NCBI GenBank assembly: GCA_947486785.1
Contig: CANKUU010000008.1
Location: forward strand, 1-64,000
Reading direction: 5' to 3'
DNA from: an uncultured Flavobacteriaceae bacterium
GTDB taxonomy: Bacteria; Bacteroidota; Bacteroidia; Flavobacteriales; Flavobacteriaceae
Length of the DNA stretch: 64,000 nucleotides
Shown here: one piece after another, positions 8,695-16,713 of the stretch
Position numbering within the stretch: position 1 is the first letter of the stretch
How the letters are laid out: each line of letters starts with the position of its first letter
Program-made: the position numbers and the translations under genes
The notes under the pieces: generated by a model
The model's database searches: none
What the model was told of the DNA's origin: nothing
The model's input: only the letters and a program-made list of their open reading frames with translations

Positions 8695-9276
8695 ATGAAA
8701 AAAATAGCACTAAGCTTAGCACTAGCCATCGTATTTGGAGTAACTACCACAGGTACTGCACAGACAGAAAGCGAAAAAAAAGAAGTAAATACAACTACTA
8801 GTAAAATAACTTGGAAAGGTTACAAATTTGCTGGTTCGCACAATGGGAATATTGCCCTTAAATCTGGCACACTAATCTTCAATGATGACCAATTAACTGG
8901 TGGTGAGTTTGAAGTTGATATGACAACTATAAGCGTAGAAGATTTAAAACTCGATGAAGGTAAAGAAAAATTAGAGGGGCATTTAAAAGCTCCAGACTTC
9001 TTTGGAACAGAAAAATATGCTACTTCGAAATTAATTTTTACTAGTGTAAAACCATCTGGTAAAAACTCCTACGAAGTTAGTGGTGATTTAACCATAAAAG
9101 ACATTACAAAACCTATTAAGTTTAACTTATCTGTATACGGCAGTAAAGCAACCGCAACCTTAAAAATTGATCGAACTAATTATGATATACATTACGGTTC
9201 AACAAATTTTACCGACACTTTAAAAGATAAAGCAATTTATGATGAGTTTGATTTAGTCGTAGATTTAGAATTTTAG
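8695..9276 (+). CDS. YceI-family secreted lipid-binding protein
   Basis: 193 residues with a signal peptide (basic start, hydrophobic 4-18, cleavage after about Q23). The mature part has the YceI lipocalin-like pattern: W40-KGYKFAGSHNGNIALKSG, F-EVDMTTISVEDLK, GHLKAPDFFGTEKYATSKLIFTS, and VSGDLTIKDITKPI. YceI proteins are periplasmic beta-barrels that bind isoprenoid or other amphiphilic lipids. The gene is single, ends at an intrinsic terminator and has no operon partner. The exact ligand cannot be read from sequence. Confidence 0.92.
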   Translation: MKKIALSLALAIVFGVTTTGTAQTESEKKEVNTTTSKITWKGYKFAGSHNGNIALKSGTLIFNDDQLTGGEFEVDMTTISVEDLKLDEGKEKLEGHLKAPDFFGTEKYATSKLIFTSVKPSGKNSYEVSGDLTIKDITKPIKFNLSVYGSKATATLKIDRTNYDIHYGSTNFTDTLKDKAIYDEFDLVVDLEF

Positions 9277-9300
9277 TTCGCATGATGAAGGTCATTTAAA

Positions 9301-9335
9301 AAAATCTGCACTTCAACCGTGCAGATTTTTTTTTA
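9301..9335 (+). terminator. Intrinsic terminator after the yceI-like gene
   Basis: AAAATCTGCAC (9301-9311) and GTGCAGATTTT (9319-9329) form an 11-bp perfect stem with a 7-base loop, followed by a T-rich tail. It lies about 25 bases after the stop codon and isolates the gene from the downstream trp promoter. Confidence 0.9.
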
Positions 9336-9356
9336 TATTTTTATTTTGCAACTGCA

Positions 9357-9387
9357 TTGGTGATTTTAAAAATGATTTCTATATTTG
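9357..9387 (+). promoter_or_regulatory. trp operon promoter
   Basis: The flavobacterial -7 element TATATTTG (9380-9387, consensus TAnnTTTG) is preceded after a 20-bp spacer by TTG (9357-9359) for the -33 element. The expected start of transcription, about 5-8 bases after the -7 element, falls on or next to the ATG of the leader peptide at 9392. Confidence 0.7.
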
Positions 9388-9391
9388 ACCA

Positions 9392-9448
9392 ATGCAAAAA
9401 ATAAACTCAAATATTTGGTGGTGGCTAAACTCTCGAAATTTATCGTGA
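9392..9448 (+). CDS. trpL: Trp operon leader peptide
   Basis: 18 codons reading MQKINSNIWWWLNSRNLS then TGA. Three consecutive TGG codons (9416-9424) lie in front of a hairpin that ends just before trpE, the arrangement of a tryptophan attenuator: scarcity of charged tRNA-Trp stalls the ribosome at the triple Trp and changes folding of the downstream RNA. The peptide has no other similarity and is below usual gene-caller size. It directly follows a good promoter, so its mRNA may be leaderless or nearly so. No Shine-Dalgarno precedes it. Confidence 0.85.
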   Translation: MQKINSNIWWWLNSRNLS

Positions 9449-9460
9449 GCAAAGCATCAT

Positions 9461-9514
9461 TATAGAGAAACTATAAAAGGCTTGTCATCACGACAAGCCT
9501 TACTTATTTTAAGA
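9461..9514 (+). promoter_or_regulatory. trp attenuator hairpin region
   Basis: A small hairpin TATAG-AGAAA-CTATA (9461-9475) is followed by a strong 10-bp stem AAGGCTTGTC (9477-9486) and GACAAGCCTT (9492-9501) with loop ATCAC, then an interrupted U-rich tail ACTTATTTTA. The trpE ATG follows 18 bases later. TCGTGA at the end of the leader ORF (9443-9448) can pair with TCACGA (9488-9493), which would open the strong stem and is a candidate antiterminator. Because the tail is imperfect and the ATG so near, the hairpin could also act on trpE translation. Confidence 0.7.
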
Positions 9515-9519
9515 AACCA

Positions 9520-10917
9520 ATGAAATATCATTTACAAACATACCATAAAAAAATACTCGCAGATACAGTAACGCCCGTTAGCGTATACCTAAAAATAAGA
9601 GATCGATTCCCAAATAGTATACTCTTAGAAAGTAGTGATTATCACGCAAATGACAATAGTTTTTCGTACATCTGTTGCAATCCAATTTCATCTATTAAAG
9701 TTGAGAATGAAACTATCATACAGCAATATCCTGATGGTACAGTTGATGAACAAAAAATTCAAAAAAGCACCAACGTTGTAGCTATCATCAACGAATTTAG
9801 TCAACAATTTACTGCTCCTAAGAGTGATTTTAAGTTTATTAGCAACGGTCTTTTTGGCTACATGGCCTATGATGCTGTTCGCTATTTTGAAGATATAAAC
9901 CTATCAAAAAAAGAAGGATCAATTGAGATTCCAGATATCTATTACGCTATTTATCAAAATATTATCGCAATCAACCATTTTAAGAACGAAGCATACATTT
10001 TTGCGAACTGCTACCAAACCGAAAATAATATTGCAGAAATTGAACATATTTTAAACGTAAAGAATTTTGCTTCTTATAATTTTTCGTTATCCGGATCAGC
10101 TACATCCAATTTAGAGGACGAAAAATTTAAAGAGCAAGTAGCCTTAGCTAAAAAACATTGCCAGCGTGGTGATGTTTTTCAACTTGTTCTCTCTCGCAGG
10201 TTTTCACAAAGATTTAAAGGCGATGAATTCAATGTTTACAGAGCGCTTCGATCTGTAAACCCATCGCCATATTTGTTCTATTTTGATTATGGAGATTTTA
10301 AGATATTTGGTAGCTCGCCCGAAGCACAACTTATTGTTCAAAACGGTACTGCTGAAATTCATCCCATTGCAGGCACATTTAAACGTACCGGTAACGACGA
10401 AGAAGATGCCATTTTAGCAAAACAACTCTCAGAAGACGATAAAGAAAATAGCGAACATGTAATGTTAGTAGACTTAGCAAGAAATGATCTTAGTCGAAAC
10501 GGTACTGCGGTTAAAGTTATAAATTATAGAGAGGTACAATTTTTCTCTCATGTAATACATTTGGTCTCCAAGGTGATTGGGCAAAAGAAAGCAAATAGTT
10601 CTACAATGAAAGTGGTAGCCGATACTTTTCCTGCAGGTACCCTAAGTGGTGCCCCTAAACATAAGGCCATGCAACTTATTGAAAAATATGAAAAAACAAG
10701 TCGCGGATACTATGGAGGAGCAATAGGCTTTATGGATTTTAATGGAAACTTTAATCACGCCATTATGATTCGAACATTTCTTAGTAAAAATCATGAACTA
10801 CACTACCAAGCAGGCGCAGGATTAGTTGCCGCATCAAATGCAGAAGATGAATTACAAGAAACATATAACAAACTAGGAGCTTTAACAAAAGCATTAGAAA
10901 TTGCTGAAAACATTTAA
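9520..10917 (+). CDS. trpE: Anthranilate synthase component I
   Basis: 465 residues, chorismate-binding enzyme that makes anthranilate with ammonia supplied by TrpG. The N-terminal motif LLES (35-38) is the tryptophan feedback site, so enzyme inhibition by Trp is expected in addition to attenuation. Catalytic blocks: GLFGYMAYDAVRYFE, IFGSSPEAQL, HPIAGTFKRTG, HVMLVDLARNDLSR and PAGTLSGAPKHKAM followed by GGAIGF. First structural gene of trpEGDCFBA; only one base separates its stop from the trpG start, so the two subunits are translationally linked. Confidence 0.97.
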   Translation: MKYHLQTYHKKILADTVTPVSVYLKIRDRFPNSILLESSDYHANDNSFSYICCNPISSIKVENETIIQQYPDGTVDEQKIQKSTNVVAIINEFSQQFTAPKSDFKFISNGLFGYMAYDAVRYFEDINLSKKEGSIEIPDIYYAIYQNIIAINHFKNEAYIFANCYQTENNIAEIEHILNVKNFASYNFSLSGSATSNLEDEKFKEQVALAKKHCQRGDVFQLVLSRRFSQRFKGDEFNVYRALRSVNPSPYLFYFDYGDFKIFGSSPEAQLIVQNGTAEIHPIAGTFKRTGNDEEDAILAKQLSEDDKENSEHVMLVDLARNDLSRNGTAVKVINYREVQFFSHVIHLVSKVIGQKKANSSTMKVVADTFPAGTLSGAPKHKAMQLIEKYEKTSRGYYGGAIGFMDFNGNFNHAIMIRTFLSKNHELHYQAGAGLVAASNAEDELQETYNKLGALTKALEIAENI

Positions 10918-10918
10918 T

Positions 10919-11482
10919 ATGAAGAAGATATTAGTTGTAGATAACTACGATAGTTTTACCTATAATTTAGTACATTACCTTGAAGATTTAGATGGTGAAG
11001 TATACGTAAAACGAAATGATCAATTGACTTTAGACGAGGTTGCTATATTCGATAAAATTGTACTTTCTCCTGGCCCTGGCATTCCTGACGAAGCAGGGCT
11101 TTTAAAAAAAATTATAGCAAAATATGCTGCTACCAAAAGTATTTTTGGGGTTTGTTTGGGTCAACAAGCTATTTGCGAAGTTTTCGGTGGTTCTTTAATA
11201 AACCTCAAACAAGTATATCATGGTATTGCGACCAAAATAAACATTACCAAAGAAGATGTTTTATTTAAAGATTTACCAAAAGAGATTGAAGTAGGTAGAT
11301 ATCACTCTTGGGTAGTAAACCCTAATTTACCAGAAGTTTTAGAAGCTACGTCATTTGATAAAAACGGTCAGGTAATGTCAATACGACATAAAATTTTTGA
11401 TGTTTGCGCAGTACAGTTTCATCCAGAATCTGTCTTAACTCCAAATGGAAAAAAAATTTTAGAAAATTGGTTAGAAAACTAA
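10919..11482 (+). CDS. trpG: Anthranilate synthase component II (glutamine amidotransferase)
   Basis: 187 residues from ATG 10919 (MKKILVVDNYDSFTYNL); an upstream in-frame codon at 10901 lies inside trpE and is not needed. Class I glutamine amidotransferase that feeds ammonia to TrpE. Visible: oxyanion region SPGPGIPDEAG, nucleophile Cys79 in FGVCLGQQ and the His-Glu pair in FHPESVL near residue 170. Some family members also serve para-aminobenzoate synthesis; position here assigns it to tryptophan. An 88-base gap separates it from trpD. Confidence 0.96.
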   Translation: MKKILVVDNYDSFTYNLVHYLEDLDGEVYVKRNDQLTLDEVAIFDKIVLSPGPGIPDEAGLLKKIIAKYAATKSIFGVCLGQQAICEVFGGSLINLKQVYHGIATKINITKEDVLFKDLPKEIEVGRYHSWVVNPNLPEVLEATSFDKNGQVMSIRHKIFDVCAVQFHPESVLTPNGKKILENWLEN

Positions 11483-11570
11483 AATTTAATAAAGATCAAA
11501 ACACAATGTGTAACTAAATAACACACAAAAATCTAAAACAAATCGCTTAAGAGCTAATTGTATTTTAAGA

Positions 11571-12566
11571 ATGAAACAGACACTAAATAAACTAATCAAC
11601 CACGACATTCTTACGAAAGAAGATGCAAAACAGATTTTGGTTAATATCGCTAAAGGCGATTACAACACCAGCCAAATAGCTGCCTTTTTAACTGTTTATA
11701 TGATGCGTAGCATCACCATTGAAGAATTAGAAGGATTTAGAGACGCCCTCTTAGAATTATGCCTAGCAGTTGATTTGGCTGCTTATAACCCCATCGATTT
11801 GTGCGGAACTGGTGGCGATGGTAAAGACACTTTTAATATTTCAACCTTAGCTTCTTTTGTAGCCGCTGGTGCAGGTGTTAAAGTAACTAAACATGGTAAT
11901 TACGGCGTATCTTCTACATGCGGAAGCAGTAATGTAATGGAGTTTCTTGGTATTAAATTTAGTAATCAAGAAGATTTTTTAAAAAAATCAATAGAAGAAG
12001 CAGGTATTTGTGTTTTACATGCACCACTATTTCATCCTGCAATGAAAAATGTAGCACCCATACGACGAGAACTGGGCGTAAAAACATTTTTTAATATGCT
12101 TGGCCCCATGGTAAATCCAGCTTTTCCAAAAAACCAAATGGTAGGGGTTTTTAATTTAGAATTAGCTCGAATGTACGGTTACCTCTATCAAAATACCAAC
12201 AAGAATTTTACCGTACTACACGCCTTAGATGGTTATGATGAAATTTCATTGACAGGTAATACCAAAACAATTTCCAATTCTTCTGAAGGAATGATTAAAC
12301 CTTCTGACTTTGGTCTAGAATTAATTAAACCAACTGAGATTGTTGGCGGAGCTACCATAGAATCTTCATCACAAATATTTTTAAACGTATTACAAGGAAA
12401 AGGAACTGAAGCTCAAAACAACGTAGTTTGTGCAAACGCAGGAGTCGCTATTGCAACCGTTAACAAGTGTACAATAAAAGCCGGATTTGAAAAAGCCAAA
12501 GAATCGCTTAATAGCGGAAATGCATTAAATGCACTAAAAAAATTACAAGAAATAAGCAGAAGTTAG
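11571..12566 (+). CDS. trpD: Anthranilate phosphoribosyltransferase
   Basis: 331 residues. Transfers the phosphoribosyl group of PRPP to anthranilate, second step of the pathway. The PRPP/Mg motif DLCGTGGDGKDTFNIST (about 80-96), KHGNYGVSSTCGSSNVME and the anthranilate-binding RRELGVKTFFNMLGPMVNP are intact. TrpD is a separate protein, not fused to TrpG as in enterobacteria. Third gene of the operon. Confidence 0.96.
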   Translation: MKQTLNKLINHDILTKEDAKQILVNIAKGDYNTSQIAAFLTVYMMRSITIEELEGFRDALLELCLAVDLAAYNPIDLCGTGGDGKDTFNISTLASFVAAGAGVKVTKHGNYGVSSTCGSSNVMEFLGIKFSNQEDFLKKSIEEAGICVLHAPLFHPAMKNVAPIRRELGVKTFFNMLGPMVNPAFPKNQMVGVFNLELARMYGYLYQNTNKNFTVLHALDGYDEISLTGNTKTISNSSEGMIKPSDFGLELIKPTEIVGGATIESSSQIFLNVLQGKGTEAQNNVVCANAGVAIATVNKCTIKAGFEKAKESLNSGNALNALKKLQEISRS

Positions 12567-12628
12567 TTCTACCACTATGTGGGTAACAACACTATTCTTC
12601 TAAATAAATGAATAGCAATAGAAATAGC

Positions 12629-13411
12629 ATGAATATTTTAGATAAAATAATTAAAGATAAACACAAAGAAGTAGCCCTTAAAAAAGCGCTAATTCCTAGT
12701 TCGCAATTAGAAAATTCTGTTTTGTTTAATCGTCCTGTTAATTCTTTAGCTGTTGCTTTAAGAAATAGTAGCTCTGGTATTATTGCAGAACACAAAAGAC
12801 GCTCACCGTCTAAATTAACCATTAATCAAAATACTAATGTAGGCCAAGTTGCTAAAGCATATGAAAAAGCTAATGTTTGCGGCATGAGTGTACTTACAGA
12901 TATTAAATATTTTGGAGGGTCGTTAGAAGATCTACTTTTAGCTAGAGCTTGTGTAAAAATGCCGCTTCTAAGAAAAGAGTTTATTATTGACACCTATCAA
13001 ATTCTTGAAGCAAAGGCAAATGGTGCAGATGCTATTTTACTTATAGCTTCTGTACTATCTAAGGAAAAAATAAAGTGTTTTTCTGAACTTGCAAAAAGTT
13101 TAAATTTAGAGGTGTTACTAGAAGTACACAACGAAACAGAGTTGTACAAATCAATAATGCCCAGTATCGATATGTTAGGTGTTAACAATAGAAATTTAAA
13201 AACCTTTGAGGTAAATTTAAACACAAGTAAATCAATAGCTCCATTAATACCCAATGAATTTGTAAAAGTATCTGAAAGTGGAATCAGTAGTATTAGTACT
13301 ATAAAAGATTTAAAAAACCATGGTTTCCAAGGGTTTTTAATTGGAGAAAATTTTATGAAAACCGACAATCCTGGTCAAAGTGCTGCCGCGTTTATTCAAA
13401 AAATAATTTAA
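12629..13411 (+). CDS. trpC: Indole-3-glycerol-phosphate synthase
   Basis: 260 residues from ATG 12629 (MNILDKIIKDKHKEV), the usual beginning of the family; an in-frame ATG at 12608 would add seven Asn/Ser-rich residues and cannot be excluded. TIM-barrel enzyme closing the indole ring from CdRP. Conserved sites: IIAEHKRRSPSK (catalytic Lys), SVLTDIKYFGGS, LLRKEFIID, LGVNNRNLKTF and VSESGI. Not fused to trpF, unlike enterobacterial TrpC. Only three bases separate its stop from the trpF start. Confidence 0.96.
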   Translation: MNILDKIIKDKHKEVALKKALIPSSQLENSVLFNRPVNSLAVALRNSSSGIIAEHKRRSPSKLTINQNTNVGQVAKAYEKANVCGMSVLTDIKYFGGSLEDLLLARACVKMPLLRKEFIIDTYQILEAKANGADAILLIASVLSKEKIKCFSELAKSLNLEVLLEVHNETELYKSIMPSIDMLGVNNRNLKTFEVNLNTSKSIAPLIPNEFVKVSESGISSISTIKDLKNHGFQGFLIGENFMKTDNPGQSAAAFIQKII

Positions 13412-13414
13412 CAA

Positions 13415-14101
13415 GTGGACTATAAGTATTCTAAAAAACCAACTATAAACCGCAAGCCTAATTTGGCACAATTAAAGCTTAAAATTTGCGGTATGAATTT
13501 AAATACCAGCGAGGTAGCAATATTAAAACCAGATTATCTCGGTTTTATTTTTTGGAAACCATCAAAACGTTTTTTTGAGGGTAAAATGCCATCTATACCG
13601 CATAGCATTAAAAAGGTAGGTGTTTTTGTAAATGCTAATATGGAAGAAATCACTGAAAAAGTAAAGACCTTTGATTTGATAGCAGTACAATTACACGGTA
13701 ATGAAACTGCCTCTTTCTGTGATGCTTTAAAAGCAAAATTGCCACACTTAAAAATAATTAAAGTGTTTACGATACAAAATGATTTTGATTTTGTTGAACT
13801 TACTCATTTTGAAGATCTTTGTGACTATTATCTATTTGATACCAAAGGTAAATTACCAGGTGGTAACGGCTATCTTTTTAACTGGCAAGTTTTAAAAAAA
13901 TACCCTTCAACAAAGCCCTATTTTTTAAGTGGCGGCGTTGGCTTAGATGAATTAGAAAATCTTAAAAAATTTATGGCTCAACCCGAATCATTATACTGTC
14001 ATGCTGTTGACATAAATAGTAGATTTGAAATTGAGCCCGGTTTAAAAAATATAGAGAAGCTAAAGAAATTTAAAACCGCTTTACATGCAGACCAGCAATA
14101 G
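13415..14101 (+). CDS. trpF: Phosphoribosylanthranilate isomerase
   Basis: TIM-barrel Amadori isomerase converting PRA to CdRP. Family landmarks: KLKICGMN (catalytic Cys near residue 25), DYLGFIFWKPSKR, KVGVFVN, VQLHGNE, YYLFDTKGKLPGG (catalytic Asp) and FLSGGVG, ending VDINSRFE. The frame begins with GTG at 13415, three bases after trpC; this adds about 20 residues before the usual KLKICGM start. No ATG exists upstream of ICGM, so the start is GTG, or TTG at 13463, and remains unsettled. Confidence 0.92.
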   Translation: MDYKYSKKPTINRKPNLAQLKLKICGMNLNTSEVAILKPDYLGFIFWKPSKRFFEGKMPSIPHSIKKVGVFVNANMEEITEKVKTFDLIAVQLHGNETASFCDALKAKLPHLKIIKVFTIQNDFDFVELTHFEDLCDYYLFDTKGKLPGGNGYLFNWQVLKKYPSTKPYFLSGGVGLDELENLKKFMAQPESLYCHAVDINSRFEIEPGLKNIEKLKKFKTALHADQQ

Positions 14102-14140
14102 TAGATGCAACTAGTTTCTACGATTTAAAAAACAAATAAC

Positions 14141-15325
14141 ATGAACTATCACGCAGACGAAAAAGGATATTACGGCGAATTTGGCGGAGCATTTATACCA
14201 GAAATGCTCTATCCTAACGTAGAAGAATTGCGCAAAAAATATCTAGCAATTATGTATGAGGATTCTTTTCAAAAAGAATTTCATAATCTTTTAAAAGACT
14301 ACGTTGGTAGACCGTCGCCGCTCTATTTTGCAAAACGACTTTCAAAAAAATACAATTGTAAAGTTTATCTAAAACGCGAAGATTTAAACCATACTGGTGC
14401 GCACAAGGTAAATAATACCATAGGGCAAATTTTGATGGCAAAACGTTTAGGTAAATCAAGAATTATTGCAGAGACAGGGGCCGGACAGCACGGTGTGGCA
14501 ACCGCCACAGTTTGCGCTTTAATGGGTATGGAATGTATTGTCTATATGGGAGAAATTGATATCGCACGGCAAGCACCAAACGTAGCTCGAATGAAAATGC
14601 TTGGAGCTACTGTTAGACCAGCATTTTCAGGTAGTCGCACCTTAAAAGATGCAACAAATGAAGCTATTCGCGATTGGATAAACAACCCCGTAGACACCCA
14701 CTACATTATAGGTTCTGCTATTGGCCCACACCCATATCCTGACATGGTAACCCGATTTCAGTCGGTCATTTCTGAAGAAATAAAATGGCAATTAAAGGAG
14801 AAAGAAGGACGAGAAAACCCTGACTATGTAGTAGCTTGTATTGGAGGCGGTAGTAATGCCGCTGGTACATATTATCACTTTTTAGATGAAGAAAATGTGG
14901 GTATAATTGCGGTTGAAGCAGCCGGAAAAGGTGTAGATACTACCGAAAGTGCAGCAACATCAGCACTTGGTAAAGTAGGTATTATACATGGTTGTAAAAC
15001 CCTACTTATGCAAACCAAAGATGGGCAAATTACCGAGCCATATTCCATTTCAGCTGGTTTAGACTACCCAGGGGTAGGACCCATGCACGCCCATTTATAT
15101 ACCAGTAAAAGAGCCGAATTTTATTCGGCAACCGACAAAGAAGCTATGAAAGCGGGCCTAGAACTCTCACAACTAGAAGGTATTATACCTGCGATAGAAA
15201 CTGGTCATGCTTTCGCTATATTTCAGCACAAAAAATTTAAACCCAATGACGTAGTCGTTATTAGCTTATCTGGCCGGGGCGACAAAGATTTAAACACCTA
15301 TATTGACTATTTCAAATTAGCCTAA
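14141..15325 (+). CDS. trpB: Tryptophan synthase beta chain
   Basis: 394 residues, PLP enzyme joining indole and serine. Starts with the family's YYGEFGGAFIPEML, carries the PLP lysine in LNHTGAHKVNN (about residue 86), ETGAGQHGVA, the phosphate loop CIGGGSNAAGTYY and PGVGPMHAHL. It is the TrpB1 type that works with TrpA. Its TAA stop overlaps the trpA ATG in TAATG, so the subunits are made in a coupled 1:1 manner. Confidence 0.98.
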   Translation: MNYHADEKGYYGEFGGAFIPEMLYPNVEELRKKYLAIMYEDSFQKEFHNLLKDYVGRPSPLYFAKRLSKKYNCKVYLKREDLNHTGAHKVNNTIGQILMAKRLGKSRIIAETGAGQHGVATATVCALMGMECIVYMGEIDIARQAPNVARMKMLGATVRPAFSGSRTLKDATNEAIRDWINNPVDTHYIIGSAIGPHPYPDMVTRFQSVISEEIKWQLKEKEGRENPDYVVACIGGGSNAAGTYYHFLDEENVGIIAVEAAGKGVDTTESAATSALGKVGIIHGCKTLLMQTKDGQITEPYSISAGLDYPGVGPMHAHLYTSKRAEFYSATDKEAMKAGLELSQLEGIIPAIETGHAFAIFQHKKFKPNDVVVISLSGRGDKDLNTYIDYFKLA

Positions 15326-16089
15326 TGAAGAATAGAATTAACCAAAAACTTAAAGAGAATAAAAAGCTACTCTCTATATATTTTACAGCAGGATATCCTG
15401 CCATAAATGATACTGTTCAAATCATTGAAGACTTAGAACGCAATGGTGTTGACATGATAGAAATTGGTTTACCGTTTAGCGATCCTTTGGCAGACGGTCC
15501 AACGATTCAAGAAAGTTCTACAAGCGCCCTAAAAAATGGAATGCATACAGAACTACTTTTAAAACAATTAAAAGATATTCGAAAAACGGTAAGCATTCCT
15601 CTAATTATAATGGGATATTTTAATCCGATGTTACAATACGGAGTAGAAGCCTTTTGCAAAAAGTGTAGCGAAATTGGCATTGATGGTATTATTATGCCAG
15701 ATTTACCCTTAGACGTTTATCAGGAGGAATATGAAGCTATTTTTAAAAAATACGGCCTAATAAACATATTTTTAATTACACCACAAACAAGCAATGAACG
15801 GATTAGACAAATTGATACTGCATCAGACGGCTTTATTTATATGGTAAGTTCTGCAAGTGTTACCGGATCTAAATCAGGATTTGGAGCTACACAAACCGAA
15901 TATTTCAAGCGAATAGCCGATATGAAATTGAAAAACCCGCAAATTGTAGGTTTCGGTATAAAAGATGCCTCCACTTTTCAAGCCGCCACTACATATGCTA
16001 ACGGGGCTATTATTGGTTCTGCTTTTATTAAGCACTTAACCAAATATGGCGCCACTTCAATAGCTAGTTTTGTAAAAACAATTCGCTGA
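15325..16089 (+). CDS. trpA: Tryptophan synthase alpha chain
   Basis: 254 residues. Cleaves indole-3-glycerol phosphate and channels indole to TrpB. Landmarks: YFTAGYP, catalytic Glu in MIEIGLPFSDPLADGPTIQ, DGIIMPDLPL with the catalytic Asp, YMVSSASVTG and GFGIKDAST for phosphate binding. ATG overlaps the trpB stop by one base. Last biosynthetic gene of the trp operon; the next small gene follows after two bases. Confidence 0.97.
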   Translation: MKNRINQKLKENKKLLSIYFTAGYPAINDTVQIIEDLERNGVDMIEIGLPFSDPLADGPTIQESSTSALKNGMHTELLLKQLKDIRKTVSIPLIIMGYFNPMLQYGVEAFCKKCSEIGIDGIIMPDLPLDVYQEEYEAIFKKYGLINIFLITPQTSNERIRQIDTASDGFIYMVSSASVTGSKSGFGATQTEYFKRIADMKLKNPQIVGFGIKDASTFQAATTYANGAIIGSAFIKHLTKYGATSIASFVKTIR

Positions 16090-16091
16090 TT

Positions 16092-16316
16092 TTGAAGGCA
16101 TTGCTAAACAATTGGAAAGTATTACTTTTTCTTTGCCTCACCATTGGCTTGATGCCTTTTATGCCTGAGCCGCATCTTTGGGGAAAAATAAAATGGGTTT
16201 TAGGTGACAACACAGGTATGAAGCTTAAAGACTGGCTTGATGTATTTGTTCACGGGTTTCCATTCTTACTCTTAGTTCGATTGATAATTTTAAAAATAAT
16301 TGGCACTAAACCTTAA
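16092..16316 (+). CDS. Small conserved membrane protein at the end of the trp operon
   Basis: 74 residues if the TTG at 16092 is the start; no ATG is available before the first hydrophobic helix. Two membrane segments (about 9-26 and 52-68) flank a polar loop MPEPHLWGKIKWVLGDNTGMKLKDW. Similar small proteins occur in other Bacteroidota, sometimes labelled RND transporter without basis. It starts two bases after trpA and is most likely co-transcribed with the trp genes, but nothing in it indicates a role in tryptophan metabolism. Confidence 0.7.
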   Translation: MKALLNNWKVLLFLCLTIGLMPFMPEPHLWGKIKWVLGDNTGMKLKDWLDVFVHGFPFLLLVRLIILKIIGTKP

Positions 16317-16713
16317 GCATAAATACCACTAAGTTCTATTTTAAGAACTAGAATTAAAAGTTTATAATAACACTTTATCGTAAATTTTTGCCCTGAACAA
16401 AAATCAACACTATTATTACTTTACGTTTATTTTAATAAAATTTACGCTTGTTAATTATCAACTAGTGTTTAAGCATTAAAATAGTTTAGAATTTACAGAG
16501 ATTTAAAACATAGCCTATCATCGAGTTTAGTTCTAAAAGCCTTAAGAAATAGCTAAAAAAGAACAAAACAAGTAATCATGAAACACTAACCAATTTATAA
16601 TTATTTTTAAAAAGCCTCCGTATAAAAATGGAGGCTTTTACTTTTTTGCCTTTTTAACTAAAGATCTTAAGGAAAAATTTTTATCGTAAAACTGATTCGC
16701 TTACTTTTAGATT
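16317..16713. other. Intergenic interval after the trp operon
   Basis: No gene supported. It contains the terminator at 16610-16639 and, after it, the presumed promoter region of the M20 peptidase gene. The roughly 290 bases between the last trp-operon codon and the terminator show no coding signal. Confidence 0.45.
16610..16644 (+). terminator. Intrinsic terminator downstream of the trp operon
   Basis: AAAAGCCTCC (16610-16619) and GGAGGCTTTT (16630-16639) form a perfect 10-bp stem with a 10-base loop and a short T tail. It is about 290 bases after the last gene, so either the trp mRNA has a long 3' untranslated part or a small unrecognised transcript ends here. Confidence 0.85.
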
